In this document: one piece after another, positions 1 to 12,976 of the stretch
Numbering within the stretch: the first letter of the stretch is position 1
Layout of the letters: every line of letters begins with the position of its first letter
DNA from: Ichthyophthirius multifiliis
Lineage: Eukaryota > Ciliophora > Oligohymenophorea > Hymenostomatida
Length of the DNA stretch: 34,286 nt
Direction of reading: 5' to 3'
Assembly (NCBI RefSeq): GCF_000220395.1
Contig: NW_004086315.1
Span: forward strand, 1 to 34,286
Notes under the pieces: model-generated
What the model was told of the DNA's origin: nothing
The model's input: the letters and a program-made list of their open reading frames with translations, nothing else
Database searches by the model: none
Program-made: the position numbers and the translations under genes

Positions 1-176
1 TTTCTATTATATTAGATTAAATATTTAATGGCATTATTTTTTATATTTTCTCTTGCTATTTTTCAGATTATAGCTATTTTGATATCAAAGAACATAATAA
101 ATTCATTTATTATGTATCGTTTTCATTTTTTGTTACAGTATCTTAATATTATATGACTTAACTAATCTAGCGACAT
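1..176 (-). CDS. 5' end of an unrecognised gene, cut by the left edge
   Basis: A start codon at 174-176 opens a short exon (MSLDQLSHIILRY) that ends at a GT at 136. An AT-rich intron would run to the AG at 56, and the next exon continues in phase (SRENIKNNAIKYLIQYNR) to the window edge. The stretch is GC-richer than its surroundings, like other exons here. Without the intron the frame meets TGA after 17 codons, so the splice is inferred from frame alone. Too little is visible to name a family. An alternative is a longer unspliced frame starting upstream in another register. Confidence 0.4.
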
Positions 177-456
177 TCTTTATTTTATTAAAATTTATTT
201 AAAGAATCTTTAAAAAATTAAATTAAAAAATATGTTTTAATAATAAAAAAATAAAATAGATTTGTTATTAATTAATATTAATAAAATTGTAAAAAAAATA
301 TTGATTTAAATATATAAAAAAAATAATATTTTATTATTATAATTAATATTTTTTTATAAATTTACTTATTTTTTAGTTGGGAGTTTTTAAAAGATGTTAG
401 TTTTGTATTCTAAAAACTTATTCATCGTTTTTAAAAATATCATCTAATTATTGATT

Positions 457-819
457 TCATTTTTCCTCATTAATATCCTTATTAAAAATAATTTCTGTGA
501 TTTAATTTCTTTTTATTGTGTTTTATTACATTTTTTAGTTTCGAATATTATCAATTTATTATAAATATATAAATGAAATCACATAAATTACAGTAGTAGC
601 AACTAAAGTCCATATAGAAGCATAAAAATACCAATCTTTTATAGAAATCACTTTATAGATTTGATGTATGTCATTAACAAGAGTTTATTTTCCTTTGGTT
701 TTGCATTAACATATAAATTATTAAATTTGATTTTAGTCATTAGTATAATATAAAAGTATGCAATCTTTAGATACCCATTTGTCTTAAATATTCTATATAC
801 AAACATAATTATTTTTCAT
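457..819 (-). CDS. hypothetical 120-aa single-pass membrane protein
   Basis: This is one uninterrupted exon of 121 codons from ATG at 817-819 to TGA at 457-459, with TAA/TAG as Gln throughout. Residues 1-60 are mixed polar and carry a small Cys pair (FICQC, about 35-39). Residues about 64-86 form a clear hydrophobic helix beginning at WYFYASIW. The last 30 residues are polar and Gln/Asn/Lys-rich and end in NEEK. I see no signal peptide, so the protein could be anchored by its central helix in the ER or another inner membrane. It lies in the same orientation as the BAP31 gene, 514 nt downstream of it. I do not recognise the family. The clean frame and locally raised GC argue that it is real. 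Confidence 0.6.
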
Positions 820-1333
820 ATATTTTTTCTTTTAATTTATAAAATAATAAATTTAACTAATTTAATTCAAAATTTCAACAAATTATTTTTTTTTATAAAA
901 TTTCTATATTTTTGTTATTTTAAATAACTTAATATTATTATTTACTTCTTTAAAATATGATAAAAATATTAAATCATATAAAATATGATATAAATTGTTA
1001 GATTTTTATAAATATTTTAACATATATGTATTATAATAATAAGTATTTAATTAAATATATTTTTTTAATATTTAAACTTTGTATATTTAAATTTGATATC
1101 TTTATTTTTTAATAATAAAGTATCAGAAGTTAAAAAAAATAGATTATTTAAAAACTGTAATTTGAAAATAAAGAATTCTATTATTTTTTAATTACAATAT
1201 TTTTTATATTTTATCTTTAAAGATTTTAATTTTTTAAAATAGTTAAAACATTAATATTTTAATAAAAATAATACATAATAAATGATATATTAATTATATA
1301 AATTTTTGGTTTTTTTAATTTATTATAAATTCA
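820..1333. other. AT-rich intergenic spacer
   Basis: This is 514 nt between two minus-strand genes, almost pure A+T with short poly-A and poly-T runs. I see no coding island, RNA gene or repeat. It must hold the 3' end of the BAP31 transcript and the promoter of the 120-aa membrane protein gene, but no motif can be singled out. Confidence 0.6.
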
Positions 1334-1810
1334 TCATTAAGTTTTTTTTTCAAGAATCTTTTCAATAGATAAAGTTAAATCAATTCCATATTCTCTTTCT
1401 TTTGTACTTTTGACATGATAATATTATTAAAGTAAAACAATAAATCTGTTCAAGGCTATAGTAATGAACAAAAATGTACCATATAAATATATATCTTTTT
1501 AAGCTAAAAACATATCATTTAAAATTTAGTAATCTCTAGATGTAGTAGCATTATAATGAACAGAAATTTCAATATTATGTTATTATTTTAAATCATAAGA
1601 ATACTTTATAGATGAGCTCCAAAGTAATAAAATCACAAAAATTAAAACTTTGTGATATTACAATATTTATGACATGGTATGGTTTGTGTCCAAAAAATAT
1701 AAAAGCTTGTTTTTCCATCCTTTAGGTAAAGGAATTACAAACAATGCTCCTAAAAATAATTATAAAAATATGCAAAAAATTACAAACTATTAAATTGAAG
1801 GAATAAACAT
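1334..1810 (-). CDS. BAP31/BAP29-family ER membrane protein, short form
   Basis: A single clean exon of 158 codons plus TGA. BAP31 proteins are ER-resident three-helix proteins that help sort membrane proteins for export. Here helix 1 is about residues 8-28 and is followed by the lumen/cytosol turn IPLPKGWKNK, matching the family pattern of Pro plus basic residues. Helix 2 is about 54-67. The family signature before helix 3 is visible as LAQKDIYLYGTFLF (about 102-115; RAQRNLYI.GF in animals), with the conserved Arg of helix 3 at about 122 (NRFIVLL). The protein ends in KKTQ, a dilysine ER-retrieval signal like the KKEE of human BAP31; its last residue is a TAA codon read as Gln. The long C-terminal coiled coil of animal BAP31 (about 246 aa) is missing. 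The ATG at 1808-1810 follows an A-rich leader. Confidence 0.82.
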
Positions 1811-2202
1811 TTTTTGTTTTTATTTTATTATTATTAATAAATGTTTTTATTTTTAATTTATATATTATAATTATATATTATTTTTAATTTAATTTTAAGT
1901 ATATATTTTTATTTGCTTTTTTTTTATTTTATTTTTTATATAAAAAATATAAGGTATTTTTATTTTTCTATTGAAACAAAATTTATATTATATATAATTT
2001 ATTATATGTACTATTATATCTATTTATATTTTATTTATTTCATAAAATTTAATATTTTAGTATTTTAAATATAAAATATTTTTTATATTTAAAATATTAA
2101 TTTTATTTTAGATTTAATATATTTAAAAGTATTTAATTATTTTATTATGATTAAATTAAGTAAAAAGAATAAGTATAAAATTAAAAAATTTAATTTATAA
2201 AA
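1811..2202. promoter_or_regulatory. divergent intergenic region (bidirectional promoter)
   Basis: This 392-nt A+T spacer separates the starts of the BAP31 gene (minus) and the coiled-coil gene at 2203 (plus). By position it must carry both promoters. No defined element can be picked out of the near-pure AT. Both start codons are preceded by A-rich sequence, usual for ciliate genes. Confidence 0.45.
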
Positions 2203-2890
2203 ATGAATATTGATACATATGAATTATATACAAATTAATAAGTCAAATAAATTTCTCTTGTTTAACATAATGGTTCATAAAAAAAAGGATTTGAAGTCAC
2301 AACAGTTTAAAATAATGAAAAAATATTAATAACAAGTTTACATGATAATTTAGAATTATTAGAATTTGTTATTCTCAAAAGCGACCCTAAATAAAATGAT
2401 TATATTGGATATTCTGATTAATGGAAAGTTTAAAATACAATTGAAATATAAAATTTCACAATTTCTGATATTTAAAAATCTAGAAGAGAAAAAAAAAGCA
2501 ATAATTTAACTTTAGATTGGTTTAAAAAAAATGAACATTTAGGGTATTTATATTTTTAATTATACTTATATTTTAATTTTCTTAAATTTAAGTTATAATT
2601 AATAATAACAATAGTAGTCTAATAATTTAAATAATATAATTTAGATATTATTAGATGAAAAAGATGCTTAAATTAATTAATTGAGACAAATTAATGGTTA
2701 ATAATATAAAGAAATTATTAATTTTCAAGCTTAAATAAATTAATTATAAGAAGAAAAGAAATAAATAAGTGAATAATTGTAAAAAATAAATAATTTAAAT
2801 TAAAATAAAGTAGAAATCTAAGAATAATAAGATAAAGATTAATAAAAAGTTGAAGAAAAAGATTTGGATTAAGGTTTATAAAAAAAATGA
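2203..2890 (+). CDS. hypothetical 212-aa protein with C-terminal coiled coil
   Basis: Two exons, 2203-2543 and 2593-2890, are joined over a 49-nt GT...AG intron (2544-2592). Together they give exactly 213 codons ending at TGA 2888-2890. Residues 1-113 look globular (for example LHDNLELLEFVILKSDP and TLDWFKKNEHLG). A six-Gln run at 117-122 is written with TAA, CAA and TAG codons. Residues about 135-205 are a Gln/Glu/Lys-rich coiled coil (ILLDEKDAQINQLRQ onward). I do not recognise the N-terminal domain. A cytoskeletal or basal-body role would fit the architecture but is not shown. The phase-2 splice that restores the frame strongly supports this model. Confidence 0.72.
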
Positions 2891-5226
2891 GAATAATATT
2901 AAATAATGAAAAAAAAAAAAAAAAGTTATTTAAAAAGATATAACAAAAATTATTTGTATTAATATTAATGTTTTAAAATTTTAAAAATATTTATATAAAT
3001 ATAAGAAAATAACATTTTATTAAAAAAATACTTAAACTTTATATTAAAATATTTTATCATTAATTTATAAAGAGTTAAAAAAAAAATTATTATATTTTTA
3101 TGTCCACAATTTTAATTAACATAAAAAAAAATATTATAAAATTATGAATAGATAATAGTTATATATACATGTATATGTATTAGAGGAAGTATATTTAATT
3201 AAGTGTTAATAATAATAATCTATATAAATAAATAATTATAAAATAAAATGTTTATATATTAGATTATAAAATATTTATTTCATGTAAGAATATCTTCTAG
3301 AAAACCAAAAAACATGAATATGAAAAGCTACAAGCTTTACTATTAATTTAAAAAACATTTAAATTATTATAATATATTAGACATAATTATATGTATTTTA
3401 TTATTAATTTTTTAATAAATTTTTTTTTTGAAAAATATTCTAATTGTGGAGTGAGCTAATTTTACCTGTATTCATAATATCTGCTTTTTTTAAGTTAATG
3501 GAATTATTCTAAGTAAATTTATTTGATTAATAAGTTTTTATTTTAAGCAGAGTATTTCTCATATGTTTTATGTAGTTATAAAAAGAAAAGGCCATGATCA
3601 ATTTTTATCTACCTTTTTTATATATTATGTATTAAAATGTAATTTTTAATCGTATTCTTTTTATTAATTATTGATCATATCAAGATTATTAATTATTTTT
3701 TTAGTGATGCTTTTAATTATAAACATTTTTTTTTTTTAATTCTAGTAAAAACTTTTTAAAATTTTTATTTCATAACGATTATTTAAAATATTTATTTTTA
3801 TATAAATTATTAATTACAAAAATTATTTTAAAGTAGTTTGTTTTAATTTTTTTATAAATACAAAATAATATTAGAAATTTAATATTTTTAATTAATTATT
3901 AAAGCAAAATTAATAACTATCATATGTTAAAAATAAAATATATAAATAAATTATAAAAAATATAATTTAATTTATGAAATATTAAACATAATATAATAAG
4001 AATAATGAATAAAAGTAAATAAATTAAAAAAAGATAATATATTTTATTTATTTATAATAAAATAAATAAAATTATTAAATATTAAAATAAATTATTTTTA
4101 TTATTTATGATGAAATATTATTAAGAAATTACAATTTAAAATTTTTAATAACTTAGAAAATTTTAATAAATATAAAATAAAAATTAATTTAATATCAAAA
4201 CACACTAAAAAAACATTAAATCGGCTATCAGTATTTTTTAGGCTTATAAAATTCATTAATTTATATAATTTTTCAATAATTAATATTTACTAAATATATT
4301 ATTACGTAATACCTTTATTAGATTTTATAAAAGATTTTTTACTTTATATTAAATACTTTATAATAAATAAAATTTAATTATTTATTAAAATATATAAATG
4401 ATTTAATATTATAAGATAATATAAATAATCATCTTAATTTAAATTAAGAAACATTATATTGGCATCAGTTAATTTATAAAAAAAAGAACAATACTAACTA
4501 ACTTATTATAATAAAATAATACAAATTAATATTTATTTACTAACAAATATTAATAAAGAAATATTTATTCAAAATACATATAAATAAAATTTATATTTAT
4601 TTATGTTTTCAAAAATATTAATAATAAATTTTTATTTAAATAAAAATAAAAAAAAATTAATATATTATAAAATTTTTAAAAATAGAAAAAAATAAATGAA
4701 GAAAATTGAGCATTTGAAAATAAATTAAATAAAAAGTAAATATTTTAATTATTATTTGATAATTATTTAATTGATATTTTTATATAATTGATTATATTTT
4801 TAAAAAAAAATCTTAAAATCTTTTATAAAAAAAAATGCATTTTGAAGAAATTTTGATTATTATTATTTATTTATATTCTATATAAAAAAATAAAAATAAA
4901 GAGTATAAAAATATTAAAATAATATATAATATATTTATAAAAATAACAGATTTTTATATATTATTATAAAAATATATATTTATTATAATTAAATTTTTAT
5001 AAAAAAATATATTATTATATTTTTATGGTGTTTATATTAGTTTTTTATAAAGAAAAAATATTAAATAAATATCTTTATATAAATAAATGATATTTTTTTG
5101 TTTAATGATAATTATTAACTTTTATAGTAAAATATTGAATTATATTATATATATTTACTTTTATTAATATTTTAAACAATACATGTATAAATGATTTTTT
5201 TTTTATTGAAAACAAATATAAATTTA
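2891..5226. other. long AT-rich intergenic region with one doubtful small gene
   Basis: This is 2.3 kb of nearly pure A+T between the coiled-coil gene and the 3' end of CFAP46. Two slightly GC-richer islands stand out. The one at about 3290-3600 is listed separately as a possible gene. The other, about 4205-4245, has an imperfect partner near 4447-4470. Because TGA is the only stop, long open frames occur here by chance and mean little. I see no tRNA-like or other RNA fold. Confidence 0.55.
3290..3595 (-). CDS. possible small gene, uncertain
   Basis: An ATG at 3593-3595 opens a frame beginning MAFSFYNYIKHMRNTLLKIK that stays open past 3290, where a second slightly GC-richer patch encodes a hydrophobic stretch (MFFKLIVKLVAFHIHVFWF). 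The evidence is only the local rise in GC and the open frame, which is weak in DNA this poor in TGA. A short intron near 3440-3450 is possible. No family is recognised, and the 3' end is not defined. It could equally be a non-coding transcript or neutral sequence. Confidence 0.22.
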
Positions 5227-5858
5227 TCAATTTAATTTAATTTCAGGAATACCAAAAAAAATAACATTATCTGTAATTAGCCTATTTTTAGGTACTTTAA
5301 CTTCATTAATTTACATATCATCATCATTTAACAATATCTATTATATTTTTTATTTCGAACTCCCTTCAATCCATTTTTGCTTCTTAACATCAACTTCAGT
5401 ACCATATCTATTGACATAAACAACTGAAGGTTCTTTGAATTTCTAGAAAGTAGACGCAAACGGCATTTTTTCGCATAAACAATTAAGAAAACAATCAACC
5501 ATTTGCACGTAATACTTCGACTCGACAGCCCATTAAGTACAGGCAATAGAAGATACTCCAATAATTGACAAAAGTGCGCATTAATGAATAAATTATTCTA
5601 ATAAAGGGGTTTTTTCGCCTTCAGGTTCTAAAGAAGAATATTTTTCGAGAATATTTTTTTAGCATTTATTTTATCTATAATCACGAAAACTTTAGTTTGG
5701 GAAATCTCGTTCATGTCAATAATTAATTTAGGTGTAATTATATTCATAAAAGCAGGATTTCCATAAAAAATAGTAAGGATCCTGTACTTAAATATTTCTG
5801 CCATTCTCCTATACTAGATATTCTATTACTAGATGAAACACCTTCCCATATAAAATTA

Positions 5859-5920
<62 letters not shown>

Positions 5921-6943
5921 TATTGTCTTTCATATTTTTTATTATTATAGGCTCAGCATCGTATTTATTTTATTAGAGATTTTCTTTTTAAAACTATAAC
6001 ATATATATTTTAAAGATTCCTTTTCAATACTTATTTTTGCTTGTTTTTTGTATCTTTTTCCTAGTTATATTAGTGAAAAATCTCGAGAAATTGACTATAT
6101 TTATTTGAAAATATTTAATTGATTTATTGGTAGATTGAACAAAAAAACATCAAGTAATATTACACAAGATTTAATGTTGCAATATAGTTATTTTTTTTCT
6201 TCATTGTCATTGTAATTGAAATAATAATGTAATTCTTCATTGAAAAAAGCAAAAAATTTCTCTAAATCATTCAAAATCTTTAAATATTAGAGCTCTTAAA
6301 CTCCTACTACGTTTTAAAAGTCTTTCTCATCTATAATAGGTGTTTTTATAAGGGTTGATTTTATCAGGTTGAGCCTCATTTTTATACTCTCAAGTAATTA
6401 AAAGTCATCTTAATGCATTGTTTTTCTCTTAACTTTATATATTATTGGTTGATTTTTTAACTATAGGCATAAAAAACCAGAATACAGATACCTTTTATCA
6501 GCAGAAAATTAAAATAAAACAAAAGCCGAATTATCAGGAAGTAGTTTTTTAGTAATAAATTCGAAATCTTCAAAATCAAAAAGTGCTTTCCATAAATTAT
6601 TGTTAGAAGTCAATGCTTTAAAGGCTTCTTAATTTAAATTACCAGCTTGAATATATACAAGTTTAATTAGCCTTTAAAAAGTAATAAATTTATGCTTTCC
6701 TTAAAGGGCTTTTCTGACTATTTTTTCGACATATTAAGTATACATATTGTGTTGGAAATATACAAGAAATTCAAAAGCTTATTAAGGGTTTTTTTCTCCA
6801 ATATTTTCAATGAATTCATTAAAAAATTTACAAGTATTAAGTAATGAAGATTTACTTTTATGAACTTCAAAAATCTCTTTTTTATAATTTTTATAAAAAT
6901 CTTAAATATGATTTATTGAATCTTATTAAAGGTTTATCTAAAC

Positions 6944-6986
<43 letters not shown>

Positions 6987-8284
6987 ATGTTTTGTGATTA
7001 TGTCATTTTCTCTTAACTTTTTTTTTTAAATAATGAATTAGTTTTACTTTTTTTTAACTCCTCTTCACTTTCTTATTATTATTTATTATTTTCATTTTTA
7101 TTTTCTTCTTAATTATTAGTTTCCCATATTTATATATATTCATCTTTTTGAAATTCTGCCTTTATAATATTGTATATATTTATATATATTATAATATACA
7201 TATTATATTACATTTAATCTTTTTGCCGAACATAAATAAATATTAGCAACTAAAAAAATATATGAGTTTTGAGAAATTTTAGGTATTAAAGATTCTAATA
7301 TAAATTATGCTTTTTCGAAGTTTTTTAATTAATTAGGGATTGTGAAAATAAACATGTCTATTTTTTAGGTCAGTTTATTTAAATAAGAGACTAACATTTC
7401 TTTATTAGTTTAATTAACTGTATTTTATTAAGTATTTAATGGATTATTTTTATTTTCTTATAAATCTTCTTAATTGCTTTTAAATTTATTAATTTCATCT
7501 ATTTCTTTTTATGATGATTTTAACGTTTTTTTAATTATTCCTCCCAGTATGTAAATCTATGAAAGCTAAATCCTTAATTTAATGTGCATTTACATTAAAG
7601 GAGTATTCACGAATTCGTGCATTTATTCAATTAAAAGTGCATATTTTAATATTATTTTTAATTCTTTATCTGTGAGTAATAAATAATACTCGATTTTGAA
7701 TAATAAAGATGTGCATATTTATATGTCTTTTTTATTCCATAAATTAAGGTTTTCCATCCACTCTAGAGTTTTAGAAAATTAGTTTTGTAAAATTTTATAG
7801 TGAATCATCTTTAATCCGCCTTCCTTTATATATTTAAATGCCTCTCCCATAAATTAGAATGACTCTTTTTCGATTTCTTTAGTGTAATTATTTCTCATTA
7901 GTTTTAAATTTAACTTACTCTTAAGTAAGTTTAAAGTAGCTAATATTTAAAGTATATATAAAAGGTCAGATATTTAATTCTATTTATCTAAAACTCTGTT
8001 TATTTAATTTTTTTTTTTAATTTTTTTTTAAATTTTTTACTCTTTATATACTTCTATCATTCGGTTTAAAAAATTAAATATATCATCAGTTTTATTTAAT
8101 TTTTTTAAGGTTTTAAAAGTCTCAAATGCGCTTAACTCCCTAATATTATAAATTAATTCATAATAATAAATTAAATAAATATATACCATATTTAAGTATC
8201 TTTAATACACTTGTGTGACATTTTATGATTTTATAAAGATTCAATATATTCTCCTTCTAAATAGCAAATCTAGCCTAAATATAA

Positions 8285-8336
<52 letters not shown>

Positions 8337-9906
8337 TTATTTACCTAAATATAAATATATTTCACCCATAGTTTCTTTTTCATATAAAATTTTTGCATGT
8401 TTTATAGCTTCATTTAATAGATATTTAGCTCTCAAAATATCCCCATTAAAGAAAAGTTCCTTTGCTAAATCTATCCAGATTTAATAATGTTAAATATCTT
8501 TAATTAAGTAAGGTTTTGGTATGATTTATTCACTTAAATCTACTGCTTTTTTAGTATTACTTAAAATTTTGGAAGATTCTGTTTTGGCAAGTAACAATTT
8601 CTTTTCATGTTCTGAAAGTTTAAGTTTAGTAAAATTAATATTTGAAACTATATTCTCCGCTTCTGAATGAAATCCTAACAAATGTAAAATTTTTGAAAAT
8701 TTTAAGTCATATAAAATTGCTAAATTAGTCTAGCATAGTATTTCTCTTGCAAAAAATCTTAAAAACACCAATAAAGGAACACAATGAACATGTAAACCGA
8801 CATTTTCAAAGTATTTTTAGAGTATATTTATATATGTGAAAGTCAATTCAGATTTTTCAAATAAAAATTTACCCATAAAATTATAATCTTCGTAGGTTTT
8901 TACTTTTTCAATAAATTCTTTAGAAAATTAAAGTCTTATCCATTCTTCGATATTTTAAGGAATATTGTATTTTGGAATAAAATCTTAGATTTCTTATTAA
9001 TATTATTATTATTAATATTATTATTATTATTACTATTATTATTATTATTTATCTATTGAATCTTTTTTAATAAAATTTTATGTACTTTACATATTATTAT
9101 TATCTATTTAATTTTATTATTTGCCTGTATTTGCATATTTGGCTGCATTTTCTTCCATTTAATTTAATGTTTTGAATGATATATCTATAATTTTTATCAA
9201 GAAAAGTTTCGCGTCTAGACAAAACTATATCTATTCTTCTTAATTAGAACTAATCATGGCTAACATTACATGAATTCTCATTAATCTCTCAAAATGTGCA
9301 CAATTTAATACATCAGGGTTAGAATCTTCTTCTCTTTATGCGAAAATACTTTTACTTTATTTTGATTTGACTTTTTTAGTGACTCCAGTTGATGCTCTTG
9401 ACATTCTAGAATTGGTTTGTTTTCCGGATCTATTTTTGTCTTTTACTTCTTGCCCTTTTTTAATTTATTTTTAGATGTTTTTATTCTATTTTTTTTATAA
9501 GGCTTGTTTTTGGATTTTTTTTAATTTATTATTATTGTTATTAATTAGATAATTATTATTATTATTAGTTTATAATATTTAAATAGAAAGTGATTTTTTC
9601 CCTTTCATTATTCTAGAAAATATTATTTATTCAATATCTTCTAATTCTTCTTCTTCATCATCATCTTCTTCGATTTCTATTTCTATTAAAATATCAGCAG
9701 CAGCATATAATTGATTTAGTATTTAATTTTTATCGTTTTCATTTCTTAAATACCATTCAGCGAATTCTATATAAACTTCAACTATTTCTACGGAATTCTC
9801 TTTTTTTAAAATTTCTATAGCTTTGTTATATGCCTAATATTATTTATAAATAGCATTGGATGCTCTAGCTAATCTAATCCAAACCTATAAAAATATTATA
9901 TATATA

Positions 9907-9958
<52 letters not shown>

Positions 9959-12907
9959 TGAAATTTTTCTATACTTTTGATTATAAAGATGCGTCAGCTT
10001 CTTTCATATTAGAAATTGCTTATAATTCGTTTTTACCTTACTTACTCATGAATATCATTTTAGCTTCCCAAATTGATTTCTGCATACTTTTTGGAATTAA
10101 CTCAAATACCATATCTGCTACATTTTCCCCTAAATGATATTCCTCATTTTCCAAAGTTGCTTTAAATAAAAGCTAACTTAGTAATAAAATTAGATCTGGT
10201 TCGCTTTTTTCTTTACAGCTTTTAAGGTAAAAAATAATTGAAAAGATTGGTTTTATCAATGCTTTTCGATTAATTGCAGAATCTTATAATTTTGCGCAAA
10301 TATTCCACACTAATTTTGAGGCATCTAATACAAGAGAATTAATATTAGCTTTAAGTCCTTTATTGGCTCCTTCTACGGCATGTTTTAGAGCATAAAAAAG
10401 TAATTTTTCCTGACTTTTTTATTCCTATGTTTCTGGATTTATCATTCTTAGTAAATTTTCACTATATAAATATTCAGCTAGCGAATACCATCTTAATCTT
10501 GATGAAGGAATACCTTATAAATCCGAATTCGGGTTTAATAAAGACAGTGAGTTTTCTACACATCTTAGTGAGTATTTGTACATTGTAATTGTTTCCTCAT
10601 TTAGGGATAATCGCGCTAATCTTGCCCATAATTCGGCGTGAAGTTCTAGTTCAGTTTCATCGTTTTCTTTCGCATTCCATATTTTTAGCGTATCAAAGCA
10701 TTTCTTAATTAGCTCTTGACTCTATTGAGAGTTGGTGCTATTAGTAATAATCTCTAACTACGAAACAACCTCAAATAGAACATGTTCAGTTGATGCACCG
10801 GAACTCTAGTCAGCCATTCCTCCTTTAGAAATCTTTCCACCCTTCTCATTGTCCTTAGTGCCTGTCTTAGCAGCCCCTGCGACTCTCGCTTTGATTGAAT
10901 TGATTAATTTTCTAGTATGTGAACCTAAAGGAAGTTACAATAAAGCCTCACAAACCCTCATAACTTCATCATATTCATTTTTTCCTTCCATTAATCTTGC
11001 ATAAACTAATCCAATATTAGCATTGACTTGAATTTTAGTATCCCTATCATAATCTATGATTTGTTTTTTTTCTAACTCCTTAAACGAGTTTTTCATGACT
11101 TCGAAAAATTCTTTTAATAAAACTGAAATTTCTGGAAGTAATTTTTGATCATTTATTGGATTTCGAAAAACACTCAAAAAATTATTCCAAATATAAATAG
11201 CGCCATTAAAAACTAGCCAACTTTAACAAATTGAATCTGCTAATTTTAGTCCTTTTAAAAAAAAATCAACTATTCCCCTTTTCTATGCTAAAATTTCTTC
11301 TTTTTTCTCAAAAGAGATTTCCTCTTGGATGTTTTCTTGTTCTTCTTCGTCATTTATTTTGAGTATTTCAGCAAAGGCGATTACATAGTTCTATTTAATT
11401 AAAAAGTCTATAGTTATTTAAGCCATAGTATAATAACATTAGACTTAAGCTAAGATCATTTCTTCCGCATTCTTAGTCTCCCAATTATCGCTAGTTACAA
11501 ATTCACAGGCTTTCATAGCTAAATCATCTAATTCCCAATCGAAAGCTAATTATGCGATTTCTGCTGCAAGGAGTTTTTTTTATTTATACTAGTATAAATT
11601 TTTTTATTTATGGATAATTTTTTCTTTTAGAATCTCTTCTTCAACTAGATTTTTAGATTTGTCCAATATATATTATTCTTCTTTTAAATTTACTAGACTA
11701 CCTAAGCATTTCTGTAAAATATCGATTTTCATGTTTTCACTTTTCGAGTTTTGAGCACTTTCTAGGTCTAAAATTACTTTTTCGATTACATTTTTAGGCT
11801 CCACGTTGTTTGAGTTTTATTTTAAGTTTATTGTAAATTATAGGCTTTTTAAATACCTTTCATAAGGCCTTTAATATAGAGATAAATCCTCGTCTTCTTC
11901 ATATTTATATTTAACTTTACTAATAGGCATTGAATAATCTAATTTTAATGCTTTTTAAATATGCTCTCCAGCTTTAAACACACTATTTTCTTCTAAATCA
12001 CTTTTCGCCAATTCTAAATGAAAATTGACCCGAAGTGCATGATCGTTTGATTGTATTTTTTCCAGAAAATCACAGGCGGATGTAAATGCAGTATATACAT
12101 AGGCCCTATATGAGGAATTTAAAAAGGGAAGCCCCATATTCCATATAAGAACGGCTCCATCGTAAACTAAATCAGGGTCCAATTCTTTCATACCTTTACT
12201 TTCTATTGCGTGCATTGACTTTTCGAGAATTTTCAAGGCTTCAATTCTCCTATCGACTTCTTGCATTTTTATTTATACTGAATTTAATCGCATTCCTGTT
12301 TTATTGTCTATGAGAGATCCAGCTTTTTTAATCCTCAATTCAGCCTTATTATATTCTTAGAGAACATAAGATTTCTAAATAGGCTATCTTACTCTAGATA
12401 GGAAAGAAGTGATAGAATCCGCTATATTAATTAAATTATGATATAAGGCTATACGACCTGCTTCGGCTAATCTTTCAAGGATTATTGGAGGAAGTTTATT
12501 AGTTTAAGCCATTTCGTTTCCGGGAAGAATTGAACTATTCATTGAATTTATAACATTTATTAATTCCTTTTCGATCTAAGCTTCTGGAATTAAGCCGCTT
12601 TTCATCATTTATAAAGTTAAAAGCAGTTTTTAACCAGTATCATCTTCTTATTTGGGTAGCTATTCAGTTTCTTTTTTTATAGATTGGAGAAGAATAAGAT
12701 TTTCTTTACACATATGAATTTTTAAACGGAATAGTTAATCTTAAAAATTACAACCACCGAATTTTTTCGTATTTTCCCAAAGCTTATCTAATACTTTTTA
12801 GGCTTCTATTTTTTAATCTGAATCATATAGACATTAAAAAAGAAGCCAAGTATACCTAATTAGATAAAATAATATATAAATTATATAAAAAAAAAATTAT
12901 AAAATTA

Positions 12908-12976
<69 letters not shown>

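Noticed and set aside
3440-3480. Possible U1 snRNA-like ACCTG stretch
   Set aside because: Only about seven bases resemble the U1 5' end (ATACTTACCTG); no stem-loops or Sm site in the expected order.
5328-5561. 77-codon ORF starting MEYLLLPVLNGLSSRSITC
   Set aside because: It is out of register with the CFAP46 C-terminus; the true frame reads GVSSIACTQWAVESKYYVQM over the same bases.
5640-5800. Programmed +1 frameshifting in CFAP46
   Set aside because: The offsets sit at plain T6 and A5 runs without slippery-stop contexts, and similar offsets recur at homopolymers in other long genes, so assembly error is simpler.
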